Assembly: GCF_002732165.1 (NCBI RefSeq)
Contig: NZ_MRZO01000004.1
Span: 124,001 to 188,000 of the forward strand
Reading direction: 5' to 3'
DNA length: 64,000 nt
From: Staphylococcus xylosus
GTDB taxonomy: Bacteria; Bacillota; Bacilli; Staphylococcales; Staphylococcaceae
Both the position numbers and the translations under genes were made by a program. The notes below the pieces were generated by a model that was given only the letters and a program-made list of their open reading frames with translations, had not been told where the DNA came from and searched no databases. Positions 15,662-24,928 of the stretch are shown here, in pieces. How positions within the stretch are numbered: the first letter of the stretch is position 1; each line of letters opens with the position of its first letter.

Positions 15662-16363
15662 TTATTTGCCTTTATTTTCGTTGTCTTGTTTTACAACGCT
15701 TTTAGCAACGTAGTCTTCATATTTTTTGAATTCAGATAAGCGTGCTTTTTTATCTTTTGCTCGTACTTTATCTTCTTCTTTGTGGCGTTTGTCGATGTTT
15801 TTTTGTAAGATTTTATCTAGTTTTTGAATGTCTTTACGGTTTTCTTTCTCTAATTTTTCGCCTTTTTTCTCAGTGTCATCATCAAGTTTACCAGGTGTTA
15901 ATCCAACTTTTTCCATATGTTTGTTAGATTTTTTCATATCTTTAATACGCTGTTTTTCATTATCTTGACGTGCTTTTTCTTCTTCTTTATGACGTTTGTC
16001 GATATTTTTTTGAAGAAGCTTATTCATTTTTTGAGCTTCTTTGCGATTTTCTTTTTCTAGTTTTTCGCCCTTTTTCTCAATATATGCTGGATCGTGTTCT
16101 TTAGCGATACGTTTAAGTTCTCGTTTTTGATCCATGTCGTGTTTTTTATCTGCTACATATTCTTTTGCATGAGATGATTTTTCTACGACAGTATCTTTCA
16201 ATTGTCCAGATTTATTTGCAACTGTTTTAGAAGCGCTCACGGTTGCATCGCTCGCTTTTTTAACGTCTGGGTGATCTTTAATTCGTTTACGTTCAACGAT
16301 TAATGGTACTAAAAACACAGGAGCCACTGTGATTATTGTTTTAATTAATTGCTTTTTGTCCAT
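15662..16363 (-). CDS. Membrane-anchored Lys/Glu-rich protein with a duplicated segment
   Basis: A 233-residue protein: a short basic start, one hydrophobic helix (about residues 7-24, with VAPVFLVPLIV), then a long charged, probably coiled-coil cytoplasmic part as in YtxH-like stress proteins. A 34-residue segment appears twice (about residues 95-128 and 164-197), each beginning KKGEKLEKENRK and containing LLQKNIDKRHKEE or a close variant. The start at 16363 has GGAGG eight bases upstream; a nearer ATG overlaps that site. First gene of the three-gene operon. A sigma-B-like promoter lies 37-62 bases upstream, which suggests induction by stress. The function is unknown. Confidence 0.78.
   Translation of the reverse strand: MDKKQLIKTIITVAPVFLVPLIVERKRIKDHPDVKKASDATVSASKTVANKSGQLKDTVVEKSSHAKEYVADKKHDMDQKRELKRIAKEHDPAYIEKKGEKLEKENRKEAQKMNKLLQKNIDKRHKEEEKARQDNEKQRIKDMKKSNKHMEKVGLTPGKLDDDTEKKGEKLEKENRKDIQKLDKILQKNIDKRHKEEDKVRAKDKKARLSEFKKYEDYVAKSVVKQDNENKGK
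15771..15872 (-). repeat. Second copy of the internal 102-base duplication
   Basis: In-frame repeat inside the coiled-coil gene; aligns without gaps to 15978-16079 (offset 207 bases, 69 codons), with scattered, mostly conservative changes. Confidence 0.85.
15978..16079 (-). repeat. First copy of the internal 102-base duplication
   Basis: In-frame partner of 15771-15872; the two encode nearly the same 34-residue charged segment. Confidence 0.85.
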
Positions 16364-16399
16364 ATGCGTTGCCTCCATTTAATTTATACTATCTTCATA

Positions 16400-16425
16400 T
16401 TACCCTATCATACATGAAAATAAAC
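16400..16425 (-). promoter_or_regulatory. Sigma-B-like promoter of the three-gene operon
   Basis: On the minus strand GTTTAT (16425-16420), a 14-base spacer and GGGTAA (16405-16400). Each box differs by one base from the staphylococcal sigma-B consensus GTTTAA and GGGTAT. Confidence 0.6.
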
Positions 16426-16501
16426 GGTAAATATAGCCTGAGTATAGCATTTATTAGGGAGAAATAGACTAATGTTTAAGCAAGCTATAAGAAAAGAATA
16501 A

Positions 16502-16546
16502 AAAGCCGATAAACATCTAAGAAATAGTGAGATGTTTATCGGCTTT
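16502..16546 (-). terminator. Terminator of uppP
   Basis: Perfect 17-bp stem (16502-16518 and 16530-16546) followed on the minus strand by a T tract. Confidence 0.88.
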
Positions 16547-16576
16547 GATGTTCAAGTATTTAAATTAGACTTTAAA

Positions 16577-17452
16577 TTATTCTCCTGTAATACCTTGTCC
16601 AATACCAAAGCCGAAGTATAGAATAGCGATGATAATGACCAATATAATTCTATAAATTGCAAATGGTATTAATTTAATTTTACTAATTAAGTATAAGAAA
16701 GTTTTGATTGCAATTAACCCAACAATGAACGCGGCGATAAAGCCAAAAATATAGAAACCAATATGATTTAATTGAATATATTCTAAATTTTTCACTAGTG
16801 ATAAACCACTTGCTGCAAGCATAACAGGCACTGCCATAATAAATGTAAAATCTGAGGCAGCCTTATGGTTCATTTTCATTAATACACCAGTAGAGATTGT
16901 TGAACCAGATCTACTAAAACCTGGCCACATTGCTATGGCTTGAGATAATCCAATAACAAAAGCTTGGAAATAATTGATTTGGTCTACAGTTTGTGGATTT
17001 GAAACTCTTTTACTGTAGATGTCAGCAATAATCATATAAATTGCGCCTATAAACAATCCAATCATTACTGTTGGTACACTGAATAGATATTTTTCGATAA
17101 CATCATCAAATAGCAAACCTAAAACACCTGCAGGAATCATACCCACAATGATGTGTAGTAAGTTTAAACGTTTTGGCTTTTGACCAATACCATCAATAGG
17201 TTCTGCTCTGTATTTACCTATATGTAACATTTCGAAATAACGCTCACGAAATACCCAAGCGCCTGCGAATACTGAACCTAGTTGGATGACAATCTTAAAT
17301 GTAAATGCCGATTCAGATCCTAAAAATTCACTCGACTTCAACCACATATCATCTATGAGTATCATATGACCTGTTGATGAAACGGGTGCGAATTCTGTTA
17401 AACCCTCAACGATACCTAGAATGATACCTTTAATCAATTCAAGTATTAACAT
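16577..17452 (-). CDS. uppP: Undecaprenyl-diphosphate phosphatase
   Basis: A 291-residue polytopic membrane enzyme that recycles the cell-wall lipid carrier by removing a phosphate from undecaprenyl diphosphate; it confers bacitracin tolerance (older name bacA). Both active-site blocks are present: EGLTEFAPVSSTGHM at residues 16-30 and PGFSRSGST at 177-185. The length is typical. It stands alone on the minus strand with its own terminator, divergent from the CydDC-like ABC genes, the same arrangement as in S. aureus next to mgrA. Confidence 0.95.
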   Translation of the reverse strand: MLILELIKGIILGIVEGLTEFAPVSSTGHMILIDDMWLKSSEFLGSESAFTFKIVIQLGSVFAGAWVFRERYFEMLHIGKYRAEPIDGIGQKPKRLNLLHIIVGMIPAGVLGLLFDDVIEKYLFSVPTVMIGLFIGAIYMIIADIYSKRVSNPQTVDQINYFQAFVIGLSQAIAMWPGFSRSGSTISTGVLMKMNHKAASDFTFIMAVPVMLAASGLSLVKNLEYIQLNHIGFYIFGFIAAFIVGLIAIKTFLYLISKIKLIPFAIYRIILVIIIAILYFGFGIGQGITGE

Positions 17453-17747
17453 AATTTACCTACTTTCATAGTACTTATAAAATTTTGTGTATTTTCATTT
17501 TTTAATGATAGCACAATAAAAATGTATTATGCCACTTAAAAATGTGATTTTAGACTAAAGATGTATATAATTAAAAGAAAACAGTCATTTTAAAGGACGT
17601 GTGTAAAGTTACAGTAAAATTTAAGTTGAAATTATAAAAAGTAATTATGTCTAAAATATGAAAACACCATAAAAAAGTATATAAAACAATGAGCGAATTA
17701 ATTTAATTTTTATACACGCAGTCTATAATGTGGGGTAGGTGATATTT

Positions 17748-19391
17748 GTGAAAAGATTAACAAGTTTAGCAATGCAATATAAAATATATCCTATCTTTAT
17801 GTTTGTAGTTAGTACACTCTTAGCAATTACAGTTGTAGTACAAAATATTTCTATTGCAGAAATATTAAATGTAATGTTATTAAGTGATAATCATGATTTA
17901 TTAAATTTATTAATGTTTACATTAATCGTTTTGATAGCACGTGCTACATTTAATACTATAAATCAAATGATAGGCAATCAAATGGCAGCGAAAGTTAAAC
18001 GTGATTTAAGAAAGCAGCTTATTATAAAGCAATCCAAAGATCCAATTGGTGTGCAAATGAACACTTTAACTGAAAGTGTTGATGGCATTGTTCCTTTTTT
18101 TAATAGTTATTTTCCTCAAGTATTTAAATCAATGATGATACCATTACTAATAATTATCGCTATGTGTTTTGTTCATTTAAATACGGCATTGATTATGATA
18201 GTCACAGCACCTTTTATTCCACTTTTTTATATCATTTTTGGCTTAAAAACGCGTGATGAATCTAAAGATAAAATGACTTATTTAAATCAATTTAGCCAAC
18301 AATTTTTAAATAAAATAAAAGGTTTAGTAACGTTAAAACTTTTTAATAGAACTGAACAGACAGAAAAAGAAGTTTATGAGGAAAGTACTAAGTTTAGAGA
18401 TTTAACGATGCGTATTTTAAGAAGTGCCTTTTTATCTGGCTTAATGCTTGAATTTATTAGCATGCTCGGTATTGGTTTAGTTGCGTTAGAGGCTGGTTTA
18501 GGTTTGATTTTATTTCATAATTTAGACTTTAAGACAGCAGCAATTGCGATTATATTGGCACCAGAATTTTATAATTCAATTAAAGACCTCGGGCAATCTT
18601 TTCATACTGGTAAACAAAGTGAAGGTTCTAGTGATGTGTTATTCGAAGTGTTGGACAAAGAGGATAAAGAGCCTAAACCCCAAACACAAATTAACTTAAA
18701 TCAGAGTGCTTTGATTCGATTAAGCCAAGTGGATTTTAAATATAAAGACGCCAATGAACATGCATTAAAAAATATTAACTTAAATATTAAGAGTGGTGAG
18801 CATATCGCATTAATTGGAAGAAGTGGTGCAGGAAAATCAACACTAGCGCAACTGATCGCGCAAAATTTGGAACCGAGCAATGGCACGATTACTTATAAAC
18901 AGAAAGATTTAAATATAGGGTTCCTTAGCCAAGCTCCTTATATTTTCAATGCATCTATACGAGATAATATAACGATGTTTCATCAAGTGGATGAAGCGCA
19001 AATATTACAAGTTTTAGCCGATGTAGAATTAAAAGAAAAAGTGCTATCATTAAAAGATGGTTTAGACACAAGGATAGGTGAAGGTGGAGAGATGCTTTCA
19101 GGCGGTCAAATGAGACGTATAGAGCTATCAAGAATATTATTGGGCCGTCCAGACCTATTGATCTTTGATGAGCCAGCAACAGGCTTAGACGTGAAAACTG
19201 AAAATATAATACAAAGCGTTATTGAACAGCAGTTTTCTAATATCACAATGATTACTATTGCGCATAGAGCACATACAATTAAAAATGCAGACAGACGTAT
19301 TTTGATTGAACAGGGCATTTTAAAATCAGATGATACGCATAAATTAAATAACCTTCGACAAGGTGGTGATGAACATGAAACCACGGATTAA
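17748..19391 (+). CDS. CydD-like ABC exporter half-transporter
   Basis: A 547-residue fusion of six membrane helices (about residues 1-310) and an ATP-binding domain. Walker A is IGRSGAGKST, the signature is LSGGQMRRIELS, and Walker B LLIFDEPATGLD. With the next gene it forms a heterodimer of the CydDC type; in Escherichia coli CydDC exports cysteine and glutathione and is needed for cytochrome bd assembly. No cydAB is nearby, so the substrate here is open. I chose GTG at 17748 with AGGTGA five bases upstream over GTG 17739. It overlaps the partner gene by 17 bases. Confidence 0.85.
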   Translation: MKRLTSLAMQYKIYPIFMFVVSTLLAITVVVQNISIAEILNVMLLSDNHDLLNLLMFTLIVLIARATFNTINQMIGNQMAAKVKRDLRKQLIIKQSKDPIGVQMNTLTESVDGIVPFFNSYFPQVFKSMMIPLLIIIAMCFVHLNTALIMIVTAPFIPLFYIIFGLKTRDESKDKMTYLNQFSQQFLNKIKGLVTLKLFNRTEQTEKEVYEESTKFRDLTMRILRSAFLSGLMLEFISMLGIGLVALEAGLGLILFHNLDFKTAAIAIILAPEFYNSIKDLGQSFHTGKQSEGSSDVLFEVLDKEDKEPKPQTQINLNQSALIRLSQVDFKYKDANEHALKNINLNIKSGEHIALIGRSGAGKSTLAQLIAQNLEPSNGTITYKQKDLNIGFLSQAPYIFNASIRDNITMFHQVDEAQILQVLADVELKEKVLSLKDGLDTRIGEGGEMLSGGQMRRIELSRILLGRPDLLIFDEPATGLDVKTENIIQSVIEQQFSNITMITIAHRAHTIKNADRRILIEQGILKSDDTHKLNNLRQGGDEHETTD

Positions 19392-21054
19392 ATTTAGTAT
19401 AGATAAGGATTTAATATTATCTGTTTTAGTTGGTGTAGTTGGCAGTTTAGTCGCATTAGGTATGTTCTTTTTAAGTGGTTATATGATTACACAAAGTGCT
19501 CTGGGGGCTCCTCTGTTTGCGCTGATGGTATTGATTGTTTCGGTGAAAATGTTTGGATTTCTTAGAGCGGTAGCGAGATATATTGAGAGACTATTATCTC
19601 ATAGAACAACGTTTACAATGTTGCGCGATGTGCGAGTTCAATTCTTCAAAAAATTACTGCCTGTTGTACCTGATGTTTATCGTAAATTCAATTCTAGTGA
19701 TTTAATTGCACGTATGATTGGTAGAGTTGAAGCTTTGCAAAATATATATTTAAGGGTTTATTATCCTCCTGTAGTCATAGGTTTAACTGCAATTGTCACT
19801 ATGATTACGATATTTTATTTTTCATATATACATGCAGTGATTATTTGTTTGAGTATGATTACTACGTTAATTGTTATCCCTTGGTTAAGTACTAAAAGGG
19901 CACGTATATTAAAAAGACAAGTAAACGAAGTCCAAGGTGAATTTTTAAGTCAATTTTATGACTATAAAGAAGGTTATGAGGAACTAATACGGTTTAATCA
20001 AACGGAATATTATAAAAAGCAAGTTTTAGAGCAATTAGATGAGTATGAAAGTGTACAAGCTAAGGAGCAACGTTTTTTATCACTTTATGAATATAGCTTG
20101 AACATTGTAGCGATGATTGCATTATTTTTCACATTATATTTAGGTGTTGTTCAAGTACATAACCAACAATTAGATGTTGTGTATTTGACGAGTATCGTAT
20201 TAATGATGCTAACATTATTTGAACAAGCGATTCCGATGAGTAACGTAGCTTATTATAAAGCTGATACTGACGAAGCTTTAGCTGATATTAATGAGGTGAT
20301 TGCGCATCCAATGACACAAGGTAATGAACCTATGCAAATGGGAGGTTCTGATGCATTGCCTTTAATACACTTACGAGATGTAGATTTCAAATATTGGAAT
20401 CAGTCAACACCTGTATTATCGCAGATTCAGTTAGTCATCAATAAAGGTGAACACGTAGCGATAGTTGGACCATCTGGTTCAGGTAAGAGCACTTTATTAC
20501 AACTTATGCTAGGACTATACCAAAGTGATAAAGGGGAAGTACTATTACATCAACAGCATATTTCTAAAATAGTAAATGAAGATAAATATAGTTATATCAA
20601 TGCACTCTTACAATCTCAACAATTGTTTGACGGAACTGTAAGAGAAAATTTATTTTCAGAGCAAGCAGATGATGTACTTAGAGAGTTGCTAGATCGACTT
20701 GGACTAGCACACATTGATTTAGACAGAGTGATTACACTTTCTGGCCAGACATTATCCGGTGGAGAAATACAAAGATTAGCTTTAGCAAGACTATTATTAA
20801 AACCATCTTCACTTTGGATACTTGATGAACCAACAACTGCTTTAGATGTTCATCATACAAATGTAGTCATGGATTTAGTCCATAAGCATGCTGAAACGCT
20901 AGTTGTTGCTACGCATGATTTAAGATTGTTACCACACTTTGATAAAGTCATTGTTATGCAAGAAGGTACTATTCTAGAAGAAGGTAGTTATGAAACTTTA
21001 ACTACTAAAGAAAATGGTTATTTGCAACAAATGGTTAAGATTAATGCTTCATAA
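19375..21054 (+). CDS. CydC-like ABC exporter half-transporter
   Basis: A 559-residue partner of the CydD-like protein, with the same order of parts: about six membrane helices, then Walker A VGPSGSGKST, signature LSGGEIQRLALA and Walker B LWILDEPTTALD. The ATG at 19375 lies inside the end of the upstream gene behind AAGGTGGTGA, so expression is coupled. The pair occupies the place between uppP and mgrA, as in S. aureus. It converges on mgrA with a shared hairpin at 21225-21258. Confidence 0.85.
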   Translation: MKPRIKFSIDKDLILSVLVGVVGSLVALGMFFLSGYMITQSALGAPLFALMVLIVSVKMFGFLRAVARYIERLLSHRTTFTMLRDVRVQFFKKLLPVVPDVYRKFNSSDLIARMIGRVEALQNIYLRVYYPPVVIGLTAIVTMITIFYFSYIHAVIICLSMITTLIVIPWLSTKRARILKRQVNEVQGEFLSQFYDYKEGYEELIRFNQTEYYKKQVLEQLDEYESVQAKEQRFLSLYEYSLNIVAMIALFFTLYLGVVQVHNQQLDVVYLTSIVLMMLTLFEQAIPMSNVAYYKADTDEALADINEVIAHPMTQGNEPMQMGGSDALPLIHLRDVDFKYWNQSTPVLSQIQLVINKGEHVAIVGPSGSGKSTLLQLMLGLYQSDKGEVLLHQQHISKIVNEDKYSYINALLQSQQLFDGTVRENLFSEQADDVLRELLDRLGLAHIDLDRVITLSGQTLSGGEIQRLALARLLLKPSSLWILDEPTTALDVHHTNVVMDLVHKHAETLVVATHDLRLLPHFDKVIVMQEGTILEEGSYETLTTKENGYLQQMVKINAS

Positions 21055-21224
21055 TATTATGAAATTTTAGCATTTGTATAGAATACAAAAAGGATTACTT
21101 TCAATTTTATTTAGAATAAGAATTTAAGAGGGTCTAGGGCTCATGATTATAGAAAGTACGACTTTTTCTTAATGTAGATTCTTAAGATTTACAGTTTACA
21201 ATACGAAGTTTTATAATAGTTAAA

Positions 21225-21258
21225 AGAGAGCTCAAACACATAAGTGTTTGAGCTCTCT
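21225..21258. terminator. Bidirectional terminator between the ABC pair and mgrA
   Basis: Perfect 15-bp arms AGAGAGCTCAAACAC (21225-21239) and complement (21244-21258), four-base loop, T-rich on the minus strand. Confidence 0.85.
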
Positions 21259-21325
21259 CTCTAAATCAAGTATATTTAAGTAATCATTTTGATATATCTT
21301 TGGCCTTTAATATGGGTAGAAAATC

Positions 21326-21769
21326 TTATTTTGCTTTTTCTTCAGTAAAGGCGGAGATTACTTTTGCAAGCAATCTATTTAATTCTTTAGATTCATCTTG
21401 ATCAAGAGAAGATGCAACTGCAACATCTTGACATGCAGTATCTAATTCTGGACGAATTGCTTCGCTCTTATCAGTCAAATGAATAAATACTTCACGTTGA
21501 TCTACTTCAGAACGTTCACGTTTGATTAAATCAACTTGTTCCATTCTTTTAAGTAATGGAGATACTGTGCCAGTATCAAGCGCCAATTCTGTAACGACTT
21601 TTTTGACATTGACAGGTGATTCGCCCCAAAGAATAGTAAGTACTAAAAATTGTGGGTATGTTAGTTTGTATTTCTTAAAGACATTATTAGAGTAGTAGCG
21701 ATTTACTTGTCTTTGAGCGTTATACAAACTAAAACAAAGTTGTTCCTTTAAATTAAGTGGTTCAGACAT
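21326..21769 (-). CDS. mgrA: MgrA, MarR-family global regulator
   Basis: A 147-residue winged-helix dimer, the same length as S. aureus MgrA and nearly identical to it as I recall it over most of its length (for example [20 protein letters not shown] and [13 protein letters not shown]). The redox-sensing Cys is conserved at residue 12 (LKEQLCFSL); oxidation of it releases the protein from DNA in S. aureus. There MgrA controls autolysis, capsule, surface proteins, sarX and efflux pumps including norA, which lies 6 kb away. The ATG at 21769 has GGAGGAG upstream; the ORF can be read six codons further but without a site. The leader upstream is structured (see separate entry). Confidence 0.95.
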   Translation of the reverse strand: MSEPLNLKEQLCFSLYNAQRQVNRYYSNNVFKKYKLTYPQFLVLTILWGESPVNVKKVVTELALDTGTVSPLLKRMEQVDLIKRERSEVDQREVFIHLTDKSEAIRPELDTACQDVAVASSLDQDESKELNRLLAKVISAFTEEKAK

Positions 21770-21900
21770 AAGTTCTCCTCCAGACATTCTATCCGTTTTC
21801 TTGACTATGCATCGGACCTGAATCCGTCTAACGTTGTGTGTGACACTTCCTCAAACACACTTTTGCACTGTGCCATGCTAAAATATAGCGTGTATAAAGT
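21770..21900 (-). promoter_or_regulatory. mgrA 5' leader with small hairpins
   Basis: Unusually GC-containing for this window. It holds GTGTGT/ACACAC (21836-21841 and 21855-21860) and CGGA/TCCG (21813-21816 and 21823-21826). In S. aureus a long mgrA leader is the target of the regulatory RNAs RNAIII and RsaA; whether this leader plays the same part is inference. Confidence 0.4.
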
Positions 21901-21996
21901 TTAGAAGATATCTAATATTTTATCAAGTGAAAGATTAATTATACAAAAAAATTATCTTTTACACAAACATTTAAATTTATGAAATGAGTGATTTTT

Positions 21997-22923
21997 TTGA
22001 AAAATATTAAACAGCCTAAAATAGCTATTACCGTAGTAACAGGGTTTTTAGGTAGTGGGAAAACAACTTTTCTCAGTAATTATGTAAAATATTTACTAAA
22101 TAAAAATGAAAACCCGAGTATCATCGTAAATGAATACGGCAATTTAGATGTAGATAGCCATGCATTAAGTCATGATATAGAGGTTGCATCGATATTAAAT
22201 GGTTGCATATGTTGTGACTTGCAACGGGATTTAATAAAACAATTAAAACATTTTATTAACAAAAGTGCAATGCACCATATTATAATTGAAGCTACGGGTA
22301 TCGCACATCCCATTGAAATTATTGCGGCTTGTCAAGATCCTGAAATCGTTGAATACCTTGATGCACCAGTAGTTATAGGCTTAGTAGACGCACCAAGATT
22401 TTTGACTAGAACACAATATACTAATAGTACAAAACAATTAATGGAAGAACAATTAAAAGTAAGTCATGCAATTGTAATCAATAAAATGGATTTGTTAGAT
22501 AGTGTTGGGTACGATAAAATAAAAGAAATTGAAAAAATAAATCCACGAGCACCAAAATTTTATACATCATATGCTGATTTTGATATGGATAACATAATGA
22601 TAACTGCAGATGATAGTATGTCACATTTAGAACAACCAATGCATCATCATGGTATTAAGAGTATGCAGTATCAATTTACTGGAGCAATTGATCGTCAATT
22701 ATTCTATCAGTTTATTTTACGACTACCCGATAATGTTCTAAGATTAAAGGGATACGTCAAGTTTCGTGATACACCAAATGATATATATGAATTTCAATAT
22801 GCATTTGGTTTACCAGATTATCAAGTTATCGATACAATGATGCCATTAACAATTGTGATTATTGGTGAACAAATAGATGAAAACCAACTGCGCAATAAAT
22901 TGGATATGCTACAGTTCACTTGA
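21997..22923 (+). CDS. COG0523/CobW-family GTPase (metal chaperone-like)
   Basis: A G3E-family GTPase of 308 residues. Walker A is GFLGSGKTT (about residues 16-24), the family CxCC metal motif reads CICC at 70-73, and NKMD is the guanine-specificity motif; the CobW C-terminal domain follows from about residue 225. Relatives deliver zinc or cobalt to target enzymes, and Firmicute members such as YciC/ZagA are tied to zinc starvation. I see no Zur box upstream. The start is uncertain: TTG 21997 gives a family-like N-terminus, and GTG 21988 is possible; both ribosome sites are weak. An aldo/keto reductase gene follows 33 bases on. Confidence 0.85.
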   Translation: MKNIKQPKIAITVVTGFLGSGKTTFLSNYVKYLLNKNENPSIIVNEYGNLDVDSHALSHDIEVASILNGCICCDLQRDLIKQLKHFINKSAMHHIIIEATGIAHPIEIIAACQDPEIVEYLDAPVVIGLVDAPRFLTRTQYTNSTKQLMEEQLKVSHAIVINKMDLLDSVGYDKIKEIEKINPRAPKFYTSYADFDMDNIMITADDSMSHLEQPMHHHGIKSMQYQFTGAIDRQLFYQFILRLPDNVLRLKGYVKFRDTPNDIYEFQYAFGLPDYQVIDTMMPLTIVIIGEQIDENQLRNKLDMLQFT

Positions 22924-22956
22924 TTATTGAATATAATAAAAAGGTGTTGAAGATAT

Positions 22957-23865
22957 ATGAATAAAGTAAAAATTAATCAATACGTTTCTTTTTCAAATGT
23001 AATACAAGGATTTTGGAGAGCGAATGACTGGAACTGGACACCTCAACAATTAAATAGATATTTGAATGAATTAGTTGAAAGAGGTATCACCACTATGGAC
23101 CACGCTGATATTTATGGTTCATACAGTTGTGAAGGTATCTTTGGTGAAGCACTAAAACTATCGCCACAACTACGCAATCAAATAGAGATTGTAAGTAAAT
23201 GTGGTATCGTATTGCCATCAAGCCCACTTGATGAAACAAGTGGCCATCGCTATGATCATAGTAAAGAGCATATTATTCAATCTGTTGACCGTTCGTTACA
23301 AAATTTACAAGTTGAACAACTAGATTCTCTGCTTATCCATAGACCATCACCTTTAATGGATCCAAACGAAGTGACTGAAGCAATAAAAGTATTGGTTAAA
23401 CAGGGGAAAGTTAAGTCATTTGGTGTTTCAAATTTCAACAAATCTGAATACGATTTACTAAGTAAATGTCTAGTTTGTGATAAATTGCATATCACTTTAA
23501 ACCAACTGGAGGTCTCACCATATAGTTTAGACGCTATTGAAAATGGTATCATTAATCATATGTATAAAGATGATGTTAAAATTATGTCGTGGAGTCCAAT
23601 GGCAGGTGGTAAACTATTCGATCTAGAAGACGAAAAATCTGCGCGAATTATGGCAGTTGTTTCTCCTTTAGCACAAAAATATAATGTAACCTCGAATGGT
23701 ATCATTATGGCATGGTTAAATAAACACCCTGCATCATTAATGCCTGTGTTAGGTACACACAAAATTGAACGTATTGATGAAGCAATTAATGGCCTGAAGG
23801 TGTCACTTACAGACCAAGAATGGTTTGATATTTATACGGCTTCTTTGGGGCATGATATCCCATAG
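22957..23865 (+). CDS. Aldo/keto reductase
   Basis: A 302-residue NADPH-dependent oxidoreductase with the TIM-barrel layout. The catalytic tetrad is recognisable: Asp and Tyr in DHADIYGSY (residues 47-55), Lys in VSKCGIV (about 80) and His in LLIHRPSP (about 126). It resembles the YdhF/Tas-like branch of the family; the physiological carbonyl substrate is unknown. It sits between the COG0523 GTPase and a small membrane protein gene that starts 19 bases downstream, so these three or four genes up to dedA may be one transcript. No terminator is visible inside the group. Confidence 0.88.
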   Translation: MNKVKINQYVSFSNVIQGFWRANDWNWTPQQLNRYLNELVERGITTMDHADIYGSYSCEGIFGEALKLSPQLRNQIEIVSKCGIVLPSSPLDETSGHRYDHSKEHIIQSVDRSLQNLQVEQLDSLLIHRPSPLMDPNEVTEAIKVLVKQGKVKSFGVSNFNKSEYDLLSKCLVCDKLHITLNQLEVSPYSLDAIENGIINHMYKDDVKIMSWSPMAGGKLFDLEDEKSARIMAVVSPLAQKYNVTSNGIIMAWLNKHPASLMPVLGTHKIERIDEAINGLKVSLTDQEWFDIYTASLGHDIP

Positions 23866-23883
23866 TTTGAAGGAGTAAAGATA

Positions 23884-24183
23884 ATGAATACACAGAACGA
23901 ACAGCACCAATTAAAACAATATAAGTTTCAACGTAATTTTATTAATTTTCCGTTTTTAGGTTTTGCCTTAGTCATTGCATTATTAAATATTGTGTATCCT
24001 GATATTAATATAATGATGACACTTTTTGGATTATTTTTCTTTTATAATGGAGCTATTTTATTCATAGCATTTATTAAACATTATAAACGTACTACTATTT
24101 TGGCATTGATATTAACGATTTTAAGTATGATTCTATTTGGCTTATCAATGTATTTATATGCGTTAACAAATAATCTATTTTAA
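23884..24183 (+). CDS. Small membrane protein, 99 residues, unknown
   Basis: A hydrophilic N-terminus of about 27 residues followed by three hydrophobic helices (about 30-48, 53-69 and 74-94). I do not recognise the family. GAAGGAG precedes the ATG. It lies between the aldo/keto reductase and dedA-like genes on the same strand with short gaps, which suggests co-expression. No charged or cysteine motifs give a hint of function. Confidence 0.65.
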   Translation: MNTQNEQHQLKQYKFQRNFINFPFLGFALVIALLNIVYPDINIMMTLFGLFFFYNGAILFIAFIKHYKRTTILALILTILSMILFGLSMYLYALTNNLF

Positions 24184-24216
24184 TGCTTTGTTTTAACGAC
24201 CTTTAGGAGGAAATGA

Positions 24217-24828
24217 ATGGAACAGTGGATAACGCATTTTATGGAGCAACATGGCTATTTAGGTATTGGATTATTAATCTTTTTGGAAAATATATTTCCT
24301 CCAATACCATCTGAAATTATTTTGACGTTTGGTGGTTTTATGACGACCAAGTCTGATCTTAGCTTTATTGGTGTGACAATCACTTCAACACTTGGATCTG
24401 TTATCGGAGCTATCGTTTTATATGGTGTTGGGGCCTGGATTGGCGAAAGAAACTTATATCGCTTTGTAAATCGTTATGGAAAGTTTTTGCGTGTGAAAAC
24501 CAAGGATATAGATAGAACGATTAATTGGTTTGAAAAGTATGGATACTGGACAATTTTCTTTTGTCGCTTTGTGCCACTGTTGAGAAGTTTAATTTCTATC
24601 CCAGCTGGTTTAACTCGAATGAACATACCTTTGTTTATTTTGTTTACTACGCTTGGTACCCTGATTTGGAATATGGTGCTGATTTATTTAGGACAAGCTG
24701 TGGGCGGAAATTGGCATGCAATTGTTTACTACATGGATATCTATTCTAAAATTATTTATTTAGTTTTACTTGTTTTAGCCATTTTTATAATTTGGAAATG
24801 GATTAAAAGGCAAAAAACACATAAGTAA
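24217..24828 (+). CDS. DedA-family membrane protein
   Basis: A 203-residue integral membrane protein of the DedA/SNARE-associated family. ENIFPPIPSEIILTFGG near residues 22-38 and FCRFVPLLRSLISIPAGLTR near 114-133 are the two conserved blocks, with the membrane-embedded Glu and Arg residues that are essential in other members. DedA proteins are flippase-like; in staphylococci and bacilli a member returns undecaprenyl phosphate across the membrane (UptA). Whether this paralogue does so is not decidable, but it would fit the nearby uppP. TAGGAGG is the ribosome site. Confidence 0.9.
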   Translation: MEQWITHFMEQHGYLGIGLLIFLENIFPPIPSEIILTFGGFMTTKSDLSFIGVTITSTLGSVIGAIVLYGVGAWIGERNLYRFVNRYGKFLRVKTKDIDRTINWFEKYGYWTIFFCRFVPLLRSLISIPAGLTRMNIPLFILFTTLGTLIWNMVLIYLGQAVGGNWHAIVYYMDIYSKIIYLVLLVLAIFIIWKWIKRQKTHK

Positions 24829-24928
24829 ATTTGATAATTTAACTTAACGAAATGAAATCATTATCGAGAGTTAGAGATGATATAATTTATGTAACGTATT
24901 CAAGTGATTGTATGAGGGAGATGTTTTT

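Noticed and set aside
15771..16079. Repeat pair considered as a CRISPR-like array
   Set aside because: Only two units, in frame inside a coding sequence, with no spacer pattern or cas gene.
21901..21987. Zur box before the COG0523 GTPase gene
   Set aside because: No ATTACGATT-type half sites were found.
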